NCBI RefSeq assembly: GCF_005796205.1 | Contig: NZ_VAHN01000012.1 | Location: forward strand, 62,001 to 126,000 | DNA from: Pseudarthrobacter sp. NamE2 | GTDB taxonomy: Bacteria > Actinomycetota > Actinomycetes > Actinomycetales > Micrococcaceae | DNA length: 64,000 nt | Reading direction: 5' to 3' | Part shown: positions 25,501 to 33,315 of the stretch, piece by piece | Position numbering within the stretch: the stretch's first letter is position 1 | Layout of the letters: each line of letters opens with the position of its first letter | Program-made: the position numbers and the translations under genes | The notes under the pieces: generated by a model | What the model saw: the letters and a program-made list of their open reading frames with translations, nothing else | Databases searched by the model: none | What the model was told of the DNA's origin: nothing

Positions 25501-26010
25501 GGGCGAGACCGGCGTGAGGCCGCCCCTCATGGCAAAGGCAGGAGCTTCGCAAACCGTGCAGAGGCCCGCATCGTCATTGGCCGGCTAGAAGTACTAAATG
25601 GCTCGGTTGACAAGAAGGTCGTCCAGCTTCCAAAGGGTAAGCAGCAACTTGATGTGCTCGTCATTGCGCCATACGTAGCCCAGGTCGCCGACCTCAAGCA
25701 GCAGCTCGCACCTCTACGCGATCGCCTGAAGCATCTATCAATAACGGTGATGAGTGTGGACGCAGTCCAAGGCCGTGAATCAGACGTTGCTATCTTCTCC
25801 GTAACTCGGAGCAACTCAAGTGCGGAACTCGGGTTCATTGGCCCGGACTACTGGCGGCGCATCAACGTGGCACTTTCTCGTGCCCGGTTCGGCCTAACCA
25901 TTGTTGGCGATGCAGGATTCATACGAGGTACAACCGGTGCCTTGAAGAAAGTGCTGACATACATCCAGTCCCATCCGGATGATTGTGAACTTAGAACGGC
26001 GGAACGATGA
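22600..26010 (+). CDS. mkoA: MkoA-like Ser/Thr kinase-SF1 helicase (type I Mokosh)
   Basis: 1136 residues in two parts. Residues ~8-265 are a Hanks-type kinase with the VAVK lysine, HRDIKPQNVL (His131 start) and DFGIAK (Asp151). Residues ~560-1125 are a COG1112/UPF1-like helicase: GPPGTGKTSFI (about 584), IVDEASRAT (about 843), GDTNQLPPI, QQYRM, VDAVQGRE and NVALSRAR. A linker domain joins them. The kinase-plus-helicase protein followed by a PLD protein is the arrangement reported for type I Mokosh anti-phage systems, with RNA or nucleic-acid sensing proposed. The start is GTG at 22600 with GGGGGTAAGG before it. Its stop overlaps the next start by four bases. Confidence 0.9.
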   Translation: MPDVVGEHYMLLKVERRSGTFSIVRKAVDDRDSTFVAVKLLSGQSDDITRKVFSNEAKTLKSLTHPNIVSCRWAGTDETGTYVLVLDWVERNLDDVLKASGPWESWDRLASDIALPLVDALAYTHLKQIEHRDIKPQNVLVSDSGVPLLADFGIAKIRGEENSTLQTVADWHSKPYAPPELNADIRYVRDVYSMGVLLIQCMTTERLKDLAGVERALESIPVPPDVRRLLGSCIATQPDERPKNASDLLSALKAIQERREGQQQVARNPVWLRLTRAAIKSLGGSDDARQEAVAKVQADLSGDVYASFYNDQSSGKPQRDSIRVDGSAWSFTLKSDEAGATVIKAAELDFERLENHRRRAALLPQVFDWTFAPPPNMGLARAGIATLIDTIDAFYEAKEKTEQAGKEERDGDELFDTWRRVLNAREELARGEKKPLAYKKVQTRGREAAFTLESAVDYDLVGSEWRVKDHKTDRKFAWGEVIEHEDDRVLIVSARRWESLPDRAVLDPHLGPDEAALNRQRRAVDDVQRDKSARPDLRALLIDPGSNTEPKAVSVFKWKRELDGSKKEAIETALGSPDIFVVQGPPGTGKTSFIAELVEQTLSANPYARVLIASQTNVAVDNALQRLSDAGQASMVRLASADRNRVDESVRHLLLDAQMKRWAREVRKNAEGYLGARATEAGLSPSHLRAALALQQLSASLSQLDYLQNLRPEDEEKQRSEIATSLVEPVASTSVQEKVDALADLRDELLKEAQFELGSDLTLLADMSARDALNAVDVLIGESNDAQQLLTRLQLQGEWLQRISSDSGLANTFLDQTSVIAGTCVGYLRHPAVRELDIDLCIVDEASRATLTEALVPVSRAKRWVVVGDTNQLPPIDEDILRNKDLMHDHQLLPEDVRETLFQRLTDRLPDHSQVMLSQQYRMIRPIGDMISTCFYREQLRSPNDRGLEGYLLGYGKPVLWLDTSSHGRDRREAAPHGKGRSFANRAEARIVIGRLEVLNGSVDKKVVQLPKGKQQLDVLVIAPYVAQVADLKQQLAPLRDRLKHLSITVMSVDAVQGRESDVAIFSVTRSNSSAELGFIGPDYWRRINVALSRARFGLTIVGDAGFIRGTTGALKKVLTYIQSHPDDCELRTAER

Positions 26011-27389
26011 GCCTAGCTACAGCAGATACTATTCGGCGACGGTTCGGTGATCACCGCCCTGGCCTTCAGTTGATCAGGGTGGTCGACGCTGCCTTGCCAG
26101 TCACCATACTCCGCGTAGATGTCTTGGCACAGGAGCTCAAATCATTTCCCCTCCTCGAAGAGTTCATCCTGAGGTTTGTGCACTCGGGCGTTCGTGAAAT
26201 TGATGAGATTGCAGGGCTTCTCGGACTGCAACGCGACCAGGTCGTGAACACTATTGCAGACCAGATCAGTTCGAACAACCTCACGCGAGCGGGGAATGGG
26301 CAGCTCGGTCTTACTGCCCTTGGCCTCGAGTCGGCTCGCAATCTTGCCGCCGTCCAGCCCGTTCTAACCCAGCTCAACGTGCCCTTCGATAGACTCGTTT
26401 GGGACGCGCAGGACTATGCAAGGTCAAGCCTGATCAGGAAGCGGGATGCCCAAGAAACCGGTCTCGAGATTCTCCCTGCCAAGAAAACCTCGCGGGTCGA
26501 CCTCAATGACCTCTCCGTTGAGCGCTTTAACGAACTCGTCGAGTCACGCGATGACCGCAAACGTCAGGTCGAAGTCCTGCGTGTCAGGAAGATCGCGTCT
26601 CAGGCACAACACGTGTACATGCCAGCACAGCTGCTCGTCTACGGCGACTCCGATTCTGGCGAGGTACAGCTGGGCCTTTGTATTGATGGTGACCTCCAGC
26701 CTGCGCACGGGCTAGAACTTGCGGCAACAGACGCCATCATGAAGCTCGGCATCTCGGTCGCTCCTCCCGAACCCCGTCCTACTCTTGCTCCCGAGCTCGA
26801 GGAGCAACGGGTAGCCCTCGAGCAGGTGAAGAGTATCAGCGCCGCAGTCGAACAGGTAACAAAGAGCGACGAAGAATCCACGCAGAAGCCGCTGCGAGTT
26901 GAGGACATTGCGGTGCGCAGTGTCGATGTCCACGAGCATCCGCAACTTCTCAATAAAGCGCTCAACGGCGCGAAGAAGCGACTGCTGATCATCGCGCCAT
27001 GGGTGAAAGGCGGAGTGGTCAACACTGACTTCGTCGCTGCCCTTGAGCGGCGCCTCCGCGCTGGGGTTGAAGTTCATATCGGTCACGGCTATGGCCCCGA
27101 CGACAGCGGGTCCGACGACTTCGCGCTTCGCAAGCTCATCAATCTTGCTGCCCGCTACGACAAGCTGCGAGTCGTCCGCCTTCAGAACACCCACGCCAAG
27201 ATCTTGATCTCCGACAATCTATGGGTCACCACAAGCTTCAACTGGCTCTCCTTCAAAGGTGATCCGAACAGAACCTACCGCATGGAAGAGGGCACGCTCG
27301 TGCAGATACAGAGCGAAGTCGATAAGGCGTTTAAGCGGTATACCGACGTACTCGACTCGGATGGTGCAGATCCGCGGGCGCGCTCCTGA
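26007..27389 (+). CDS. mkoB: MkoB-like PLD-family protein (type I Mokosh)
   Basis: 460 residues. The C-terminal third is a phospholipase-D-like domain with one HKD motif, NTHAKILISD then TTSFNWLSFKGD (about residues 392-420); PLD nucleases of this kind work as dimers. The first ~150 residues include a winged-helix-like segment (VREIDEIAGLLGLQRDQVV). The ATG overlaps the stop of the kinase-helicase gene (ATGA), implying coupled translation. It is the presumed effector nuclease of the pair. Confidence 0.88.
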   Translation: MSLATADTIRRRFGDHRPGLQLIRVVDAALPVTILRVDVLAQELKSFPLLEEFILRFVHSGVREIDEIAGLLGLQRDQVVNTIADQISSNNLTRAGNGQLGLTALGLESARNLAAVQPVLTQLNVPFDRLVWDAQDYARSSLIRKRDAQETGLEILPAKKTSRVDLNDLSVERFNELVESRDDRKRQVEVLRVRKIASQAQHVYMPAQLLVYGDSDSGEVQLGLCIDGDLQPAHGLELAATDAIMKLGISVAPPEPRPTLAPELEEQRVALEQVKSISAAVEQVTKSDEESTQKPLRVEDIAVRSVDVHEHPQLLNKALNGAKKRLLIIAPWVKGGVVNTDFVAALERRLRAGVEVHIGHGYGPDDSGSDDFALRKLINLAARYDKLRVVRLQNTHAKILISDNLWVTTSFNWLSFKGDPNRTYRMEEGTLVQIQSEVDKAFKRYTDVLDSDGADPRARS

Positions 27390-27436
27390 CGACCTTTGAC
27401 CTCTGCCGACATGCCACGACCGGAATCACAGGAGTG

Positions 27437-28255
27437 ATGATCGATCCTGCGGCGGGAGAGATCATCGATCAGAAGGAACTTGCGGAGCGGGTGCTCGCCC
27501 AGGCCAAGGAACAGGGCCGGAGAACGTCGCCGGGGAATTGCCGAATGGTCGCCCGGCCCCTAAATCCGATCTTTCCGGTGCTCTTCGTTGACCCGGTCGT
27601 GGTCAAGGTCCGTGAGGGGCAGGGCCATAACACCCCGTTCTAAGTCGCCATAGGATTCACCGCTGGTGGGGAGCGGGAGACTCTGGGCATCTGGGCCGAC
27701 GACACTGGCGACGGCGCATGGTTCTGGCTTCAGGTCTTCTCCGAGCTGAAGAACCGGGACGTGGAGGATGTGTTGATCGCCGTCTGCGACGGGCTCAAGG
27801 GCCTGCCCGAGACGATCACCACCAGGTGGTGGTGGACGCTCATGCAGCAGTGCATCCTGAACCTCATTCGCAACAGCTTCCGCTAGGCCGGGCGCCAAGC
27901 ACCGCGACGCTATCGTCAAGGCGCTCAAGCCCGTCTGCACGCCCCCCCCCCGGAGCAGACGGCGAAGGTCCTATTTGCCGAGTTCACCCCTGAATGGGGC
28001 CAGCGATATCCGGACGTCGTGCTGATCTGGGAATCCTAGTGGGCCGAGTTCGTGCCCTTCCTGGAGTACGAAGTGGAGATGCGACGGTCATCTGCACGAC
28101 GTGGTCGAGTCGATCAACGCCCGCTACCCAAGGGCGGTCAGGGCCCCGAGGCACTTTCCGAATAAGTCGCTGCCCTGATGTGCTTGTATTCGGTCACCCG
28201 ATCTCTTGCTCTTACCTTCGCGGGTCAGTTCGAAAGTCCCGACGGTGGGCTGCGG
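27437..28255 (+). pseudogene. decayed IS256-family transposase
   Basis: A string of fragments matches the IS256 transposase type: IDPAAGEIIDQKELAERVLA at the start, then VVVKVREGQ, an interrupted GERETLGIWADD...FWLQVFSELKNR, VLIAVCDGLKGLPE, ILNLIRNSFR, AEFTPEWGQRYPDV, WAEFVPFLEYEVE and SINARYPRAVRA. About 150 codons are missing after the first 30, and several frameshifts and stops break the frame. A run of nine or ten C near 27943 is one break point. It lies between the Mokosh-like pair and the HNH gene; the 27390-28427 gap holds nothing else. Confidence 0.85.
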
Positions 28256-28427
28256 GTTTTTTGGGGAAGGGGCTACTCACTTAGTAGTAATCCTCCCCTG
28301 GGAATCGATCCCTTCTACAGGGCTCTGACAATAGTATTGACGTCCAAATGAACCAAGGTTCTGAGTACAGTAGGGGCTCATTGGGGCTGGTGCCCCGCTG
28401 TAAGTAGCAATGCCGAAATGGGGCGAG

Positions 28428-29138
28428 ATGAGCATCAATTGGACGCGGGACGAAATAATCCTTGCATGCGACCTGATCAGGACAAACAACTGGAACGGCT
28501 TAGATGAGAAGGACCGCCGCGTAGTGGATCTGTCCTCACTGCTAAATGAAAGCCCCCTACATCCGGTGGAACTTCGGGATGACAAGTTTCGCAACCCGGC
28601 CGGCGTGGCCCGCAAGACATGGGACATCGCAACCCAGCATCCGGACTACACCGGCCAAAAGACCAAGGGCAACAAGCTCGACGCGATCGTGCTGAACGAC
28701 TTCCTCTCTGCGCCGGCCAAGATGCAGACCGTGGCCGCTGCGATCCGAGCGGAGATACTTCGAGGCGAAACTACGCTCCCCAACCAGGACGATCCTTATG
28801 CCGAAATAGAGGCATCGGAGGGGCGCCTACTGCTGGCCCGACACCTGAAGCGGGAGCGGAATCGCGGCTTGCGGAACCGAAAAGTCGAAAGCGTAAAGAA
28901 AGCAGGCCTACCTGTCGCCTGCGAAGTCTGCTCGTTCGACTTTGGAGAAACATACGGCCAGCGAGGCCTGGACTACATCGAAGTTCACCACGTACTGCCG
29001 CTACACGCTTCCGGCCCCACGACCACGCGCCTTTCCGATCTCGTCCTGCTCTGCGCCAACTGCCACCGCATGATCCACCACGGCGATCCGTGGCTGACAC
29101 CGAAGGACCTCAAGTCGTTGTTGGTGCAAACGCCATAG
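28428..29138 (+). CDS. McrA-like HNH endonuclease
   Basis: About 236 residues. The C-terminal ~75 form a full HNH site: CEVCSF, EVHHVLPLH, DLVLLCANCHRMIHH, with the H, N and H plus zinc cysteines intact. The N-terminal ~110 (INWTRDEIILACDLI ... FRNPAGVARKTW) match the modified-DNA-sensing part seen in McrA/ScoMcrA-type type IV restriction enzymes. Cleavage of methylated or otherwise modified foreign DNA is likely. I took the ATG at 28428, since GGGGCGAG precedes it, over the one at 28410. The self-methylation by the neighbouring C5-methyltransferase must be tolerated. Confidence 0.85.
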   Translation: MSINWTRDEIILACDLIRTNNWNGLDEKDRRVVDLSSLLNESPLHPVELRDDKFRNPAGVARKTWDIATQHPDYTGQKTKGNKLDAIVLNDFLSAPAKMQTVAAAIRAEILRGETTLPNQDDPYAEIEASEGRLLLARHLKRERNRGLRNRKVESVKKAGLPVACEVCSFDFGETYGQRGLDYIEVHHVLPLHASGPTTTRLSDLVLLCANCHRMIHHGDPWLTPKDLKSLLVQTP

Positions 29139-29216
29139 CTGCAGAACGTGCACCACTGCCTGCATGGGGCGGCTATAAGATTTGGGAACCCAGGCAGAAC
29201 GAGGATGGAACACGCC

Positions 29217-29750
29217 ATGAAGTATACGAACGAAGATCAGATTAAGCGCAAGCTCGGAATCGAGTCATGGAGGAATCTCTCCAAAAGCAACGTAATCAAG
29301 TTCGCAGCCATGATGCCTGACATGGACAGGGAAGTGGCCCTAAAGATCATTCAGCAATTCCCCGCATTCACAAAGTTCGCCCTAGAAATTTTGGACGCGA
29401 TAGGGAAAGCACACGAAAAAACACTCGCGGCTAACAAGCAGAGTACGGACCACGTCTATCAGGCACTTCAGGACACTAGAGAAATCCTAAGGGGTGAACT
29501 CGACAAGGACGGGTTGAGCCCGGAGGACAGAGAGAAGATTTTCGACCGACTCATGGAACTTGCAAGGATGGCCTCCCAAAAGAACACTGAGGATAAGCAG
29601 TTCTTGGCAGATGCTCTGAATAAGATGGCAATAGTCGGTGGTGCTGTAGCCGCCCTAGCTTTAGCTTTTGTCGGCGGCAAATTCATGGCTGAAAGCGGAG
29701 ATAAGCCCGACAGTTCCTCGGGGGACGCCGAAAGTTCCCTGGAAGCTTGA
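29217..29750 (+). CDS. membrane-anchored helical protein, unknown
   Basis: 177 residues from the ATG at 29217 (MKYTNEDQIKRKLGIESW). It is acidic and helical, with one C-terminal membrane segment (IVGGAVAALALAFVGG, about residues 141-156) and a polar, acidic tail. It lies 78 bases after the HNH gene and probably shares its transcript. I do not recognise the family with certainty; similar proteins occur near phage or defence genes. Membrane attachment could localise an abortive-infection effect, but this is conjecture. Confidence 0.65.
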   Translation: MKYTNEDQIKRKLGIESWRNLSKSNVIKFAAMMPDMDREVALKIIQQFPAFTKFALEILDAIGKAHEKTLAANKQSTDHVYQALQDTREILRGELDKDGLSPEDREKIFDRLMELARMASQKNTEDKQFLADALNKMAIVGGAVAALALAFVGGKFMAESGDKPDSSSGDAESSLEA

Positions 29751-29960
29751 GCTTCAAGCGCAGATCGGCCTGCTGCTTAAGGGCTTTCCCTATGCGTGGA
29801 CCGAAACGGTTCTGCCGTCACACCGTTTCTAGTCCAGGAGGAACCCGGACAGCCTCTCGCCCCCCGGACCGGGCGGAGCTTCGGTGGGCAATAGTGCACC
29901 TCCGTGGCAGGCCCGAATTTAGGACAGCCAGCGCGGCCATCGCTGTCACAGGTTACAAAT

Positions 29961-29988
29961 GGCGCGCCCGGCCAAAGCCGGACGCGCC
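29961..29988 (-). terminator. terminator of the amino acid permease gene
   Basis: GGCGCGCCCGGC and GCCGGACGCGCC pair across CAAA, with one wobble, just downstream of the permease stop. The surrounding 29751-30031 holds no gene and marks the right edge of the low-GC island. Confidence 0.7.
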
Positions 29989-30031
29989 CTTCGTGTGCCC
30001 TCAACCCATGAAGTGGTTAGAAGTGGCTGAG

Positions 30032-31444
30032 TCAGTCGATAAGCATGGGCTCCTTGTCACCCTCCGAAGATTCGACAACCGCCGTAATTCTCCTTTTCCG
30101 GTGGTTCACCCAGTTCGCCACCGCCAGGAGCGCCACGAGTCCGAAGGTGCTCAGCAGTTGGGGACGGGAGTCCTCGCCGATGAAGCCCACCGTGAAGATC
30201 GCTGCCAGGATAAGCAGACCAACAACTGTAAGCCACGGGAACCCAGGCATTCGCAGGGGAAGCTCCGTCCCCTCCCGGTCGGCCCGGAGGCGCAGTGCCA
30301 GCTGAGCCAGAAGTGCGGACGTCCACACCAGCAGGCACGTCGACCCTACGATATTCAGCAGGACGCCCAGGACCATCTCAGGGAAAGCCAACTCCAGCAC
30401 CACCGTGACAACACCGAAGGCAACGCTGGCCAGGACCGCGACCACGGGAACCCGGGCCTTGGACACCGAAGCGAGCCAACGAGGTGCCTCACCCCGCTCT
30501 GCAAGGGAGAAGGCCATCCGGGAAGCACCGTAGAGGTTAGCGTTGAGGGCGGAGAGCAGGGCGGCGACGGCGACCAGGGTGATGGCGGTGGCCGCACCGG
30601 GCATGCCGACGGCGCCCAGCACGGCGGCGAACGGGCTCTTCAGCCCGGCCGAACCCACGGGAACCACCGCGGCGATTACGAAAATGGCGCCTATGTAGAA
30701 CACCAGGATGCGCCACAGCACGGTCCGGACTGCCTTCTTCACACTCCGGGCCGGCTCAGCTGTCTCAGCTGCCGCCACGGAGACGATCTCGGTGCCGCCG
30801 AACGCGAACGCCACCACAAACAGCGCCGTCGCAATCCCGCCGAAGCCGTTGACCGCGAAGCCCTCCCCCATGAAGTTGGACAGGCCCGGCGACTGCACTC
30901 CCGGAATCAAGCCAAACAGCAGGGCAAAGCCCACCAGCAGGAACCCGACAATCGCCACCACCTTCAGCAGGGCGAACCAGAACTCGAACTCGCCGAAGTT
31001 CTTCACGCTGGTCAGGTTCACGGCGGTGAGCACCACGATGAACACCAAGGCCATCAGCCACACGGGCAGTGCCGGGAAAATCGTGGCCAGCAGACCCGCC
31101 GCACCGAGTGCTTCGGCCGCTATGACCACCACCAGCTGGATCCACCAGAGCCAGCCCACCGTGGCGCCGGCCACCGGCCCGTAGGCCTTGGCGGTGTAGA
31201 CGGAGAAGGCGCCACTGTCCGGGTTGGCGGCAGCCATCTCGCCGAGCGCCCACATCACCAGGATGATGAGGGTGCCGGCCACGAGGTAGGAGATCAGCAC
31301 CGCCGGGCCGGCGGCCTGGATGCCCGCGCCGGAGCCGATGAACAGGCCAGCGCCGATGGCGCTGCCCAGCCCCATCATGGTGAGCTGGCGGGGTTTCAGG
31401 GCCGCGCCGAGGGCGCGGGCAGACGTCGTTGTCTGTTGTTCCAT
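30032..31444 (-). CDS. APC-family amino acid permease
   Basis: 470 residues with about twelve membrane helices. The N-terminal MMGLGSAIGAGLFIGSG is the substrate-binding signature of amino acid/polyamine/organocation permeases of the AAT (AroP, GabP, AnsP) branch. FAFGGTEIVSVAAAE and a conserved ASRMAFSLAERGEAP loop follow. It imports an amino acid with protons. The ATG at 31444 has GGACTCCCC before it. The gene lies 54 bases after the aminotransferase gene, same strand, so uptake and transamination are linked. Confidence 0.88.
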   Translation of the reverse strand: MEQQTTTSARALGAALKPRQLTMMGLGSAIGAGLFIGSGAGIQAAGPAVLISYLVAGTLIILVMWALGEMAAANPDSGAFSVYTAKAYGPVAGATVGWLWWIQLVVVIAAEALGAAGLLATIFPALPVWLMALVFIVVLTAVNLTSVKNFGEFEFWFALLKVVAIVGFLLVGFALLFGLIPGVQSPGLSNFMGEGFAVNGFGGIATALFVVAFAFGGTEIVSVAAAETAEPARSVKKAVRTVLWRILVFYIGAIFVIAAVVPVGSAGLKSPFAAVLGAVGMPGAATAITLVAVAALLSALNANLYGASRMAFSLAERGEAPRWLASVSKARVPVVAVLASVAFGVVTVVLELAFPEMVLGVLLNIVGSTCLLVWTSALLAQLALRLRADREGTELPLRMPGFPWLTVVGLLILAAIFTVGFIGEDSRPQLLSTFGLVALLAVANWVNHRKRRITAVVESSEGDKEPMLID

Positions 31445-31498
31445 GGGGAGTCCTCTGGTTGTAGGTGGAACGGTTTGGGGTAACAGGTCAGAAAGTTG

Positions 31499-32599
31499 TC
31501 AGGCGGCCGTGTGGGCTGCGAGGAGCCGGAGCACGCGGTTGTTGGAGGCGGGGTCGGCCACGGTGATGCGCACGCCGTCGCCCTGGTACGCGCGGACCAT
31601 AATGCCCGCGGCGTCGAACGCGTCCACCAGCCGCGCCAGCAACTGGTCATCGGCGCGGATCCAGAGGAAGTTGCCCTGGCTCCGCTGCAGCTTCCAGCCC
31701 AGGGCGTCCAGTTCCGCGGCCATCCGGGCGCGCTCCTCCTTCACCGCGGAGACCCGTGCTGCCATCTCCTCCCCCGCGTCCAGTGACGCGATCGCCGCCT
31801 TCTGGGCCAGCGCGCTCACGGCGAACGGCAGGGCGGTGCGGCGCAGACCTTCGGCGATTGCCGCCGTCGTAATTGCGCAGCCGACGCGCAGGCCGGCGAG
31901 CCCGTGGGCCTTGGAGAAGGTACGCAGGATGCAGACGTTCGGATACCGGCGGTAGAGCGCCAGGGAATCGGGGCCGGTGCCCGCGTCGGCGTATTCCACG
32001 TAGGCCTCGTCGATCACCACCAGGACGTCGGGGCGGACGGACTGCAGGAAGGCCTCGAGGCGGTGGTGGCTGATCGGCACGCCGGTGGGGTTGTTGGGCG
32101 TGCAGAGCAGGATGACCTTGGTGCGGTCGGTGACGGCGGCGGCCATGGCGTCGAGGTCGTGGCCCTCGGCGTCATCCAGCGGGACGCGGACCGGCCGGGC
32201 GCCTGCCAGCTCCACCAGGATGGGGTAGGCCTCGAAGGAGCGCCACGCGAAGACCACCTCGTCCCCGGCGTCGCACAGTCCGGTGATGATCTGCTGCAGG
32301 ACGCCCACGCTGCCGGGCCCCACGGCCACCTCCGCGGCGGTCACGCCCAGGTGCCGGGCGAGCCGTTCGCGGAGTTCGACGACGGCCATGTCCGGGTAGC
32401 GGTTCATCCTGCCCGCCGCCTCGGCCACCGCGGCGGTGGCTGCGGGCAGCGGGTCGTAGTGGCTTTCGTTGCTGGCGAGGGCGGCGATGTCCGCGCCTGC
32501 GCTGCGCCGGCCCGGGACGTACGCGGGAAGTCCGGTGACGGCGGTACGAAGGGTGGGCAGCGCTGTTGCCGGAGGGGCCAGGAGTTGATCAGGGCTCAT
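31499..32599 (-). CDS. PLP-dependent aminotransferase, HisC/Pat type
   Basis: 366 residues of fold-type I aminotransferases of the histidinol-phosphate/aromatic (Pat) branch. Signs are CTPNNPTGVPI, VVIDEAYVEYAD, and FSKAHGLAGLRVGCAI, whose lysine binds PLP. It exchanges amino groups between an aromatic-type amino acid or histidinol phosphate and a 2-oxo acid. His biosynthesis genes are absent here. The permease behind it, divergent Lrp gene and ThDP enzyme favour amino acid catabolism or aromatic transamination over histidine synthesis. Confidence 0.85.
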   Translation of the reverse strand: MSPDQLLAPPATALPTLRTAVTGLPAYVPGRRSAGADIAALASNESHYDPLPAATAAVAEAAGRMNRYPDMAVVELRERLARHLGVTAAEVAVGPGSVGVLQQIITGLCDAGDEVVFAWRSFEAYPILVELAGARPVRVPLDDAEGHDLDAMAAAVTDRTKVILLCTPNNPTGVPISHHRLEAFLQSVRPDVLVVIDEAYVEYADAGTGPDSLALYRRYPNVCILRTFSKAHGLAGLRVGCAITTAAIAEGLRRTALPFAVSALAQKAAIASLDAGEEMAARVSAVKEERARMAAELDALGWKLQRSQGNFLWIRADDQLLARLVDAFDAAGIMVRAYQGDGVRITVADPASNNRVLRLLAAHTAA

Positions 32600-32692
32600 G
32601 ACTTCCGATCATGGAAGTGACCCGTGCCACATTGCAAGGTACGCTCTGGTGCCTGGGACTTCTGCTCAACTTCTAATACCTGTGGTGAAAAT

Positions 32693-33196
32693 ATGACCAT
32701 CGCGAACTCTCGCACCCTCGATTCCCTCGACGGCAGGATCATCCTTGCCCTCGACAAGGACCCCGAAGCCAGCGCCCTGGCACTCTCCCGGACACTCGGC
32801 GTCGCCCGCAACACCGTCCACGCCCGGCTGGCCCGGCTGGAGCGCAGCGGCGCGCTCCGCTCCTTCAGCCGCAGGCTGGACCCCGCCGCGCTCGGCTACG
32901 AGCTCATGGCCTTCCTCTCCCTGGAAATCAGCCAGACGCGGTTCGGCTCCGTGGAAAGCGGCCTCGCAGCGATCCCGGAAGTCATCGAGGTGCACGCCAC
33001 CACCGGCGACGCGGACCTCATGGCCAAGGTGGTGGCCCGCGGCACCGCCGACCTCTACCGCATCACCAACCAGATCCTGGAGATTGACGGGATCCAGCGG
33101 ACCAGCACCGCCATCTCGGTCATGGAACTCATGCCGCCGCGGTACGACGGCCTCATCAGCCGGCTGTCCGAGCAGGAAGCCCGCGACGCGGACTAA
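32693..33196 (+). CDS. Lrp/AsnC-family transcription regulator
   Basis: About 167 residues. The N-terminal helix-turn-helix (LDGRIILALDKDPEASALAL ... ARNTVHARLARLERSGAL) is followed by the ligand-binding RAM/AsnC domain, with EVHATTGDADLMAKVV. Such proteins form octamers and respond to amino acids. I chose the ATG at 32693 rather than 32624, as the domain begins there. Being divergent from the aminotransferase/permease operon and directly before the ThDP enzyme, it is the likely regulator of both. Confidence 0.88.
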   Translation: MTIANSRTLDSLDGRIILALDKDPEASALALSRTLGVARNTVHARLARLERSGALRSFSRRLDPAALGYELMAFLSLEISQTRFGSVESGLAAIPEVIEVHATTGDADLMAKVVARGTADLYRITNQILEIDGIQRTSTAISVMELMPPRYDGLISRLSEQEARDAD

Positions 33197-33315
33197 GCAC
33201 GGGTGACGCGCGCCATAAGTGGGCGTTTTGTCACCCCTGTTCACTTCTGCTGCCAAAAATCCCAGCTGCAATCTCGTCTCTTGCTTGTGAGAGAGCTGCG
33301 CCACAGGATTCCTGC

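Noticed and set aside
29747..31483. 578-codon open frame on plus strand
   Set aside because: It is antisense to the amino acid permease, His/Gln/Arg-rich, with no ribosome site; a by-product of GC-rich coding on the other strand.
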